From contig NC_135555.1 in NCBI RefSeq assembly GCF_964340395.1, positions 9,847,931 through 9,911,930 of the forward strand: a DNA stretch of 64,000 nucleotides, read 5' to 3'. The notes beneath the pieces were generated by a model. That model saw only the letters and a program-made list of their open reading frames with translations. It was not told where the DNA came from and did not search any database. The stretch is from Glandiceps talaboti. Taxonomy: Eukaryota; Hemichordata; Enteropneusta; Spengelidae. Every line of letters begins with the position of its first letter. Positions within the stretch are counted from its first letter, which is position 1. Positions 53,784 through 64,000 of this stretch are shown here, piece after piece. The position numbers and the translations under genes were made by a program.

Positions 53784-54554
53784 TAAGTTATAACCAAAGT
53801 ATGTTTAGGAGATGGTGTTTTTGTTCAGGGTGGTAAGTAGATAAAATGTAGAAGTTCCCAAGGGGGTTTACCAAAGCTCACCATCAATGATGATATGGAA
53901 ATCTATGCAAATTTCAGAATGGAATGTGATAGATGGAAAAATGATGGAAAAATGATCATTATCTGTCATATTCTCCTGATAAGGAAGAAGCACACTATTA
54001 CAGTTTCAGATATTTAACTGTAGGGATGTGCACCTGAAACTGATATTAAAAAACAAGTCATTTATCATATGTGAGAAAGTGTGACGTGTGTTATTGGTAG
54101 GTTGACTAGTTGTAGGTTCATGGCTGTTGTCACTTTAGATTACATAGAACACAATAGATATGGCTTTTATAGCTACCAGCAACATTTATAGTGTGAAAAA
54201 GGTTAACTCATATAATGTATGACCTTGATGGATTGCTAAATAGAATTCATCGATTCATTCAGATGACATGTGGATGTTTCCATTGCTGATGACAGACATA
54301 AATTGATGATAAAAGGTTTGGCAACGTAGAGCCGTGTATTGTGTAAATTAGGTTCAAGTTGGACGATGTATTGATATTACATGATTGTATGTATTGGAAA
54401 TACTTCTGTGATGTGAAATTTGTTTGCAGTCACACACTTGGCATATATTGCTGTGATAATCACTTCTGTTTCTGTTCTCATAATTCATTCATTTATTGAC
54501 ACATGTATGTGGATGCTTGTTCTTTCATTTTACTGTACAATATTCTTTGTTCGC

Positions 54555-54780
54555 TCGCTCGCTTGCTCACTCACGCACACACGCACGCACACACGCATGC
54601 ACACATGCACTCACCCACTCACTCACTCACTCACTCACTCGCTCAAACTCACCCACTTGCTCTCTCATTCACCCATCCCTCCTTCTGTCCTCCTGTCTGT
54701 CTGTCCGTCCATGTCTGTCCATCCATCAATCCTATCAACCCACCCACCTACCCAACCGTCCAAGTAAGCAAGCAAGCAGC
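54555..54780. repeat. Compound tetranucleotide repeat (GCTC)n, (CACG)n, (CACT)n, (CCAT)n
   Basis: A run of related tetramers: GCTCGCTC (54552-54565), CACGCACA (54572-54608), CACTCACT (54609-54650), then a diverged CCAT/CTGT/CCAC stretch. Overlapping frames of 99-160 codons rich in His, Thr and Ser are artefacts of this composition. Confidence 0.85.
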
Positions 54781-55585
54781 AAGCAACTACACAACCAACT
54801 AAACACAAACTCCTCAGCTAGCGACTCCCACATTTGTAAGTCCTTCACAAACTTGTTCATTTGTCCATCAAACCTCCCACTAACCCATTCTCTGGCTTGC
54901 CCATTGCCTCACTCCCAGAATCCCTTAGTCCATATTCAATCAGAACTGTGTAGAGAGGAGCCTATTAGTGTACATTGATGTTGATCGTAAAAAGAGTTCA
55001 CTTTCCTCTTGTTCTGGAAACTGAAGAAAAAAAAAATCATGTGAATGATGTAGACCACCTTGAGTGATAACATTTACAGTTCAGGAAAATGATTCCTCAC
55101 AAATAATTTTTTTTTGTTAATAATGGAAATTGATACAATGTTAGGACAAACATATGTCCACAAGGATGTTTTGTTTTCATAAACAATACAAATTTTTTAT
55201 GGTAAATTCATATTAATAACCTGTCCTTATCAATGTCAAAAAGAATTTGTCCGTGGCAAGTCATGTTCACCTTTAGTGAAGCCTTGTCTCTCCTGTTTTG
55301 TAATTTCCTGGATAACAGAGAATTGTCTGCAGCAAGTTCCCATTTATAATTTGTTGCAAGCAACATCCCATTTTTAAGTAGAACAATTTGTGTGTAGCAA
55401 ATATATATATGATATTGTTACAGGCAAGGTCAGTTATATCAGGATGTACATCATACAGAAATAAAACACAGGGTGCCGTTCTTCCGGCCATTAGTACTGC
55501 TATTCATAGACCAAAATATGTTTGAGTTGTACGTGTATGTTCTGTTAAAGTGCTCTATAGTTATACCATGCTCAAACTTCTATCT

Positions 55586-56110
55586 TACTGTGATGGAAAT
55601 TCTATCATTTTAGTTTGTTGCATATCTTGCTATTTAATGATATTTTCATTCACTTTCTTAAACCCACAATGACATGTACAAATCTAATGTACTCTGTTAA
55701 AAAGCTATAGCATATTGCCCCTAACAACAGACCACTGTGATTTAGTTTGAAATGCGAATTCCAGTGTGTGTCACTATATGTAAAAATAAGAGATGAGACT
55801 GTAGTGATCAAGACATCACCACAAAGGAGGCATGGTATTATCGTAGGAGACACAACTCGATACTGGCAAGCTTCGTGTGTTTCATTCAATTTTACCATGA
55901 TTAAAATTCTATCTGATTATTTTATTTTGCTACATATATCTTGCTGTTTGATGTTATTTTCATCCTCTTTCTCAAACACACATGTGTGACTCAATGTATT
56001 CTGACAAACAAGTATTCTCCCATAATCACAATTCTATCATCTCCAGTTTTTGTTTATCTCTTGCTGTTTGATGTCATTTTCATCCCCATTCTTAGAGTTT
56101 TATTTGGTAA
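55586..56110. repeat. Three diverged direct repeats, TCTTGCTGTTTGATG block
   Basis: The block ATTCTATCA, (G/T)TTTGTT..., ATCTTGCTATTTAATGATAT, TTTCATTCACTTTCTTAAAC begins near 55599 and recurs near 55908 and 56030 with TCTTGCTGTTTGATGTTATT and TCTTGCTGTTTGATGTCATT. Spacing is irregular (about 310 and 120 bases). C19 follows at 56164-56182. Confidence 0.65.
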
Positions 56111-56410
56111 GGGTGTATAGCATGATAATTTCCTACAGTACATGCATGACATAAAATAAACATCCCCCCCCCCCCCCCCCCCAATCTGCTCTACTTTACT
56201 TTACATGTAGATGTGTATGTCAGGATAGGAAGTGCTCTTTATTAATTCATTGGTGATGAAGTTAAACGGAAATGTCAATTCCTTATAGTTATTAAAAATG
56301 TGGACAAAGCTTGATAAATGGTACTTATTCAAAGACCACCGCACACTATCAATACATAAATAGGGGTTATGCATGTTTGCTCTATAAATTGCATTTTTTC
56401 AGTGTCTTTT

Positions 56411-56755
56411 CCCAGGAATATAACAATAGTAATAATCAGTTTATTTACCTAAATAATGATAAACCTCTAACAATGGGTAATTGGGGAGTCAGGAAATAGC
56501 TTACAGCTAGTCTGGGCCTGTCCCCTCACACATTAATATACAGAAATTCACAGCAAGGTACAAACATGAATCAAAATAATATATAATGCATTATGTAGAC
56601 ACAATTAAAAGCACAAATATATAGTTGATAAGTCACACTGCTCCAGTAGGTGCTGCATGAAAGTTTGTTTGAAACGGTGTAAAGATAGATTTTACATTAA
56701 CCGGGATGTCATTCCAAATTTTTGCACCAGAAAAAGGAATAGAAAATTGACCTGA
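56411..56755 (-). pseudogene. 5'-truncated LINE 3' end (CR1/L2-like), frameshifted
   Basis: On the minus strand, from about 56752, the frame reads FSIPFSGAKIWNDIPVNVKS and then, after a one-base shift near 56669, KQTFMQHLLEQC. This matches the usual last residues of reverse transcriptase ORF2 in CR1/L2-like LINEs, whose C-terminus is of the form F-x-x-x-GAK-x-WN-x-(I/L)P...F-K-x-x-L...LL. About 200 bases of 3' untranslated sequence follow, ending in TAAATAAACTG and short TTATTACTATTG repeats near 56411-56440. The shift makes it a dead fragment. Sequence to the right (56760-57000) may be older parts of the same insertion. Confidence 0.6.
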
Positions 56756-57000
56756 ATATTATATAGTCATGGTACTTACATTACAAATGAGCACTATGTT
56801 AATATATCTAGGGGTTTCAGATATTGGGAGGAAACCAAGTGTTAATACCTAATCTGCATATAAATGAGTCGGATTAAGATGACGCTCATTATGGTAGATG
56901 ACTTTCACCATGTAACACGTTCACAGATCACATACAGCACCTATGTATGAAATTGCCATTTTAGAGTATTACAGATTTGTTGTCTCCTGATGTTGGACTA

Positions 57001-61062
<4,062 letters not shown>

Positions 61063-62224
61063 TTTGCTGTCCTCAGGACTATGAACAGAGTAGTAAGCAC
61101 TCAGTGTTTGTATGAAATCCCTACTAGGTAGAACCTGATTGGTCAAAAACATAATGAGGACTATGAACAGAGTATTAAGCACTCAGTGTTTGTATGAAAT
61201 CCCTAGGTAAAACCTGATTGGTCAAATACATAATGAGGACTATGAACAGAGTATTAAGCACTCAGTGTTTGTATGAAATCCCTAGGTAAAACCTGATTGG
61301 TCAAATACATAATGAGGACTATGAACAGAGTATTAAGCACTCAGTGTTTGTATGAAATCCCTAGGTAAAACCTGATTGGTCAAATACATAATGAGGACTG
61401 TGAACAGAGTATTTAAGCACTCAGTGTTTGTATGAAATCCGTAGGTATAACCTGATTGGTCAAATACATAATGAGGACTGTGAACAGAGTATTAAGCACT
61501 CAGTGTTTGTATGAAATCCCTAGGTAAAACCTGATTGGTCAAATACATAATGAGGACTGTGAACAGAGTATTTAAAGTGGCCATATGGATGAGAATTTGG
61601 TATTTATTTTGGATTTTTATTTGATAAAACAGCTTCGCTATGTTTTTCTACTTGAAAAAATGATGTGAAATAACATATACCAAGTTCATGTTCACATCTC
61701 AATAAACGGCAAAACATTAAACAACGTGTAAAATGTTTGTTATTGTACGTACAATAACAAACATTTTACAATATTTGCATCTTTTTGCAATGTATTGAGT
61801 TGCGAACATGGACTTGGTATATGTTCTTTCGCTTTATTTTTTCAAGTAGAAACACATAGTGAAGCTGTTTTATCAAATAAAAATCCAAAATAAATACCAA
61901 ATTCTCATCCATATGGCCACTTTAAGCACTCAGTGTTTGTATGAAATCCGTAGGTAAAACCTGATTGGTCAAATACATAATGAGGACTATGAACAGAGTA
62001 TTTAAGCACTCAGTGTTTGTATGAAATCCCTACTAGGTAAAACCTGATTGGTCAAATACATAATGAGGACTGTGAACAGAGTATTAAGCACTCAGTGTTT
62101 GTATGAAATCCCTAGGTAAAACCTGATTGGTCAAATACATAATGAGGACTGTGAACAGAGTATTAAGCACTCAGTGTTTGTATGAAATCCCTACTAGGTA
62201 GAACCTGATTGGTCAAATACATAA
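61063..62224. repeat. 79-bp tandem satellite, about 10 units, split by a MITE
   Basis: GAACAGAG starts at 61083, 61165, 61244, 61323, 61402, 61482, 61561, 61991, 62074 and 62153. Spacings are 79-83 except across the MITE. Each unit is GAGGACTATGAACAGAGTAT, TAAGCACTCAGTGTTTGTAT, GAAATCCCTAGGTAAAACCT, GATTGGTCAAATACATAAT. Variants are CTACTAGG versus CTAGG (3-base indel), TTTAAGC versus TTAAGC, and ACTATG versus ACTGTG. GATTGG in every unit is a reverse CCAAT box. Units are highly similar. Confidence 0.95.
61576..61921. mobile_element. 346-bp palindromic MITE inserted at TTAA within the satellite
   Basis: The ends AGTGGCCATATGGATGAGAA and its exact inverse are flanked by TTAA (61572-61575 and 61922-61925). 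Removing the insert and one TTAA restores the satellite variant GAGTATTTAAGCACTCAG seen in intact units near 61408 and 61997. The arms are nearly full-length inverted repeats, and the centre (61728-61769) is a perfect 42-base palindrome. TTAA suggests a piggyBac-type element; a TA duplication with one more A/T at each end is equally consistent with a mariner-type insertion. No coding capacity. Confidence 0.85.
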
Positions 62225-64000
62225 TTGGATATTTATAAATCACAATCAGGTCACATGATGAAGCCATAATTTAGATCTTTGTAGTGAAAGGTTTTATGTG
62301 CAGGACAAAACCCTTTCGCTGGCTACTTCTTCAGGAATTTGTTTAAAAACCCTTTCTTTCAACCAGCATATTGCCATCGTTGGGCAGATTTATGGATGTC
62401 GTTCCTAGATATTACTGCCTATATTTCATGTTTAATAACTTTTTAAAATTAGCTATCCTGCTGTCTAACAATTTATTCTGAGATTTAAAATTTTATAAAT
62501 GTAAATGTGTAAAAACACTGACCTATCTGCAAGTATATATATATATCTCTTTTATGTCAGTGTGACCTTCAAAGCCAATTTGGTCTGCTATTGATGCACA
62601 GTAATTATAGTGACAAGTTAATTAGAAAAACAAAGACTAGGTTATGAAAATAATAATTTCCAAATTAAGGATATTGTTTTTGTGTATTCCATGTATTTTA
62701 GTGAAAATTTAGGTTTGCAGGAATGTATAAACCGATGTGACATTATCTAACAATAGAATATGTAGCCTGAATTAGCAGTACCATTATTTATTATTTTTTC
62801 AATCATCATTTTACATGGGAACATACCCACCAGCTTATTGAATCCCAAAATAGATATGAGAGTCACGCATACAAATCAACAGTCTTGCTGTATTAACGCC
62901 CCTCGTAAATTTCATGCAGGCTGTATTGTTTAAGTATTTGCTATTTCATTATTCAGCCACAATGTATTCTGTACAACATAATTTATTCCGTATGTCAAAT
63001 TCAAAAGTATATATATTATGTGTATAGTCAAGTGAATAGTAGAATCTGTCATTGAAGTACAATATTCATTTGGACAGAAGCGTACATGTTTTATACCGGG
63101 ATATTTACTTTTGAGTCATCGCAGTACAGAAAGACTAGAGGACATTTTGATGAGGCTGCCATTATTTCTGGCATTCCTGAAAAATGTTCGGTACTAATAT
63201 AGTTTATTGTCTACCAGCAAGACTTAATTTTCCTCCAGTTGACAAAAAAAAAGAAGTGAAAATAGGAGAATAATAATTTTATGATGCATTCTCTGTATGC
63301 AGGATCACGCATACATACAAGTATCAGATGGCATAGGATTGAGTAGATGCCTTAAAATAGAAATATTATTGTTAGCATCTTTTTATGTCAAGGTACGTGA
63401 ACAATCTCTCAGGTAAAATACTTCTACCAGGCTCTGAATGCAGAGCATCCAAAAATAGATGCAGCAGTCATGCATACAAATAAACCCCTCACGTAGTATT
63501 AATGGGTCCACATGCAAGCTGGGTACATTTTAAATGTTAGCTGCATGGTTCAGGGTAACCTCATTAATCTATTAGTATTAAACAGGTGAATTCTGTCAAG
63601 GATGTGATTGATTGTCATATTGATCCCTGCATATTAAAGTAAACTCTGTTTGACATCTAAAGTAAAAGTACTTGTGTAAATACAAGAGAGTCAGTCAGAG
63701 TTTAAGTGTGTCACTTTTTAACATGTATGTTATAAATTCAGGTGATGCTTTACACCATGCAAACAAATAGATGTACCATGTGCTGCTGTCAGATCGGAAA
63801 GGATTAGTAGAGGTTTTCAAATTTTGACAAAGTAAAAATACTAGTATGCTTCCTATGCAATGTATGGACAGGAAGCAGCGTGTGGACGGTAATTAAAAAA
63901 AGTTGTCATTCTCCTTAATCGTAAACACCAGAAAGTTGTTGGTGGTGGTGGTGGTGCCATAACAAATAGTTTCATTCACAGCTGGTCAGAATTCACAAAG
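62225..64000. other. CMIP: Intron 7, to window edge
   Basis: A+T-rich intron. A diverged direct repeat is seen (CACGCATACAAATCAACAGT near 62865 and CATGCATACAAATAAACCCC near 63471, each followed by a CATGCA(G/A)GCTG block). A (GGT)5 tract lies near 63939-63955. No exon was recognised. Confidence 0.5.

Overview
This is a window of nuclear DNA from an animal, most likely a marine invertebrate. I cannot place it to phylum. The base composition is A+T-rich, roughly two thirds by eye. Introns are long, splice sites are GT...AG, and most of the sequence is microsatellites, minisatellites and short inverted-repeat transposons. Nothing looks prokaryotic, organellar or viral.

One gene is supported. 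Seven coding exons on the + strand encode the first 332 residues of an orthologue of CMIP (c-Maf-inducing protein), a pleckstrin-homology-domain adaptor. The exons lie at 1371-1631, 31966-32094, 40251-40373, 46025-46114, 46976-47164, 53679-53782 and 58382-58483. Intron phases are 0,0,0,0,0,2,2, and the reading frame stays open across every junction. The product aligns through most of its length with human CMIP as I remember it; exons 4 and 5 align without gaps. The gene continues past the right edge, so the rest of the protein, including the leucine-rich C-terminus, is not here. The start is well placed: an in-frame TGA lies 24 bases upstream, the initiation context is good, and a CpG-rich segment upstream carries a CRE, a TATA-like stretch, an E-box and an inverted CCAAT box.

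Layout: 1-1089 is 5' flank; about 1090-1370 is promoter and 5' leader; intron 1 (about 30 kb) holds a CRE-bearing satellite, several TIR or foldback elements and microsatellites; intron 2 (about 8 kb) has two minisatellites (55 bp and 85 bp units) and a duplicated (GT)n module; intron 3 (about 5.7 kb) has a 153-base palindrome carrying two hammerhead-ribozyme-like motifs, a long (AT)n tract, a 1.9-kb TIR element and a 40-bp array; intron 4 is short; intron 5 (about 6.5 kb) has a tRNA-SINE-like repeat family with nested insertions; intron 6 (about 4.6 kb) has a LINE 3' end; intron 7 (more than 5.5 kb) has a 79-bp satellite split by a 346-bp palindromic element at TTAA.

The most interesting item is the pair of hammerhead-like motifs at 40682-40770, which suggests a Penelope-like element or retrozyme remnant. 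Next are the foldback element at 30268-31219, whose arms each carry a start codon in good context (one followed by a splice donor), and the four perfect CRE sites inside the intron 1 satellite. All repeat and ribozyme calls were made by eye, without folding, alignment or database search.
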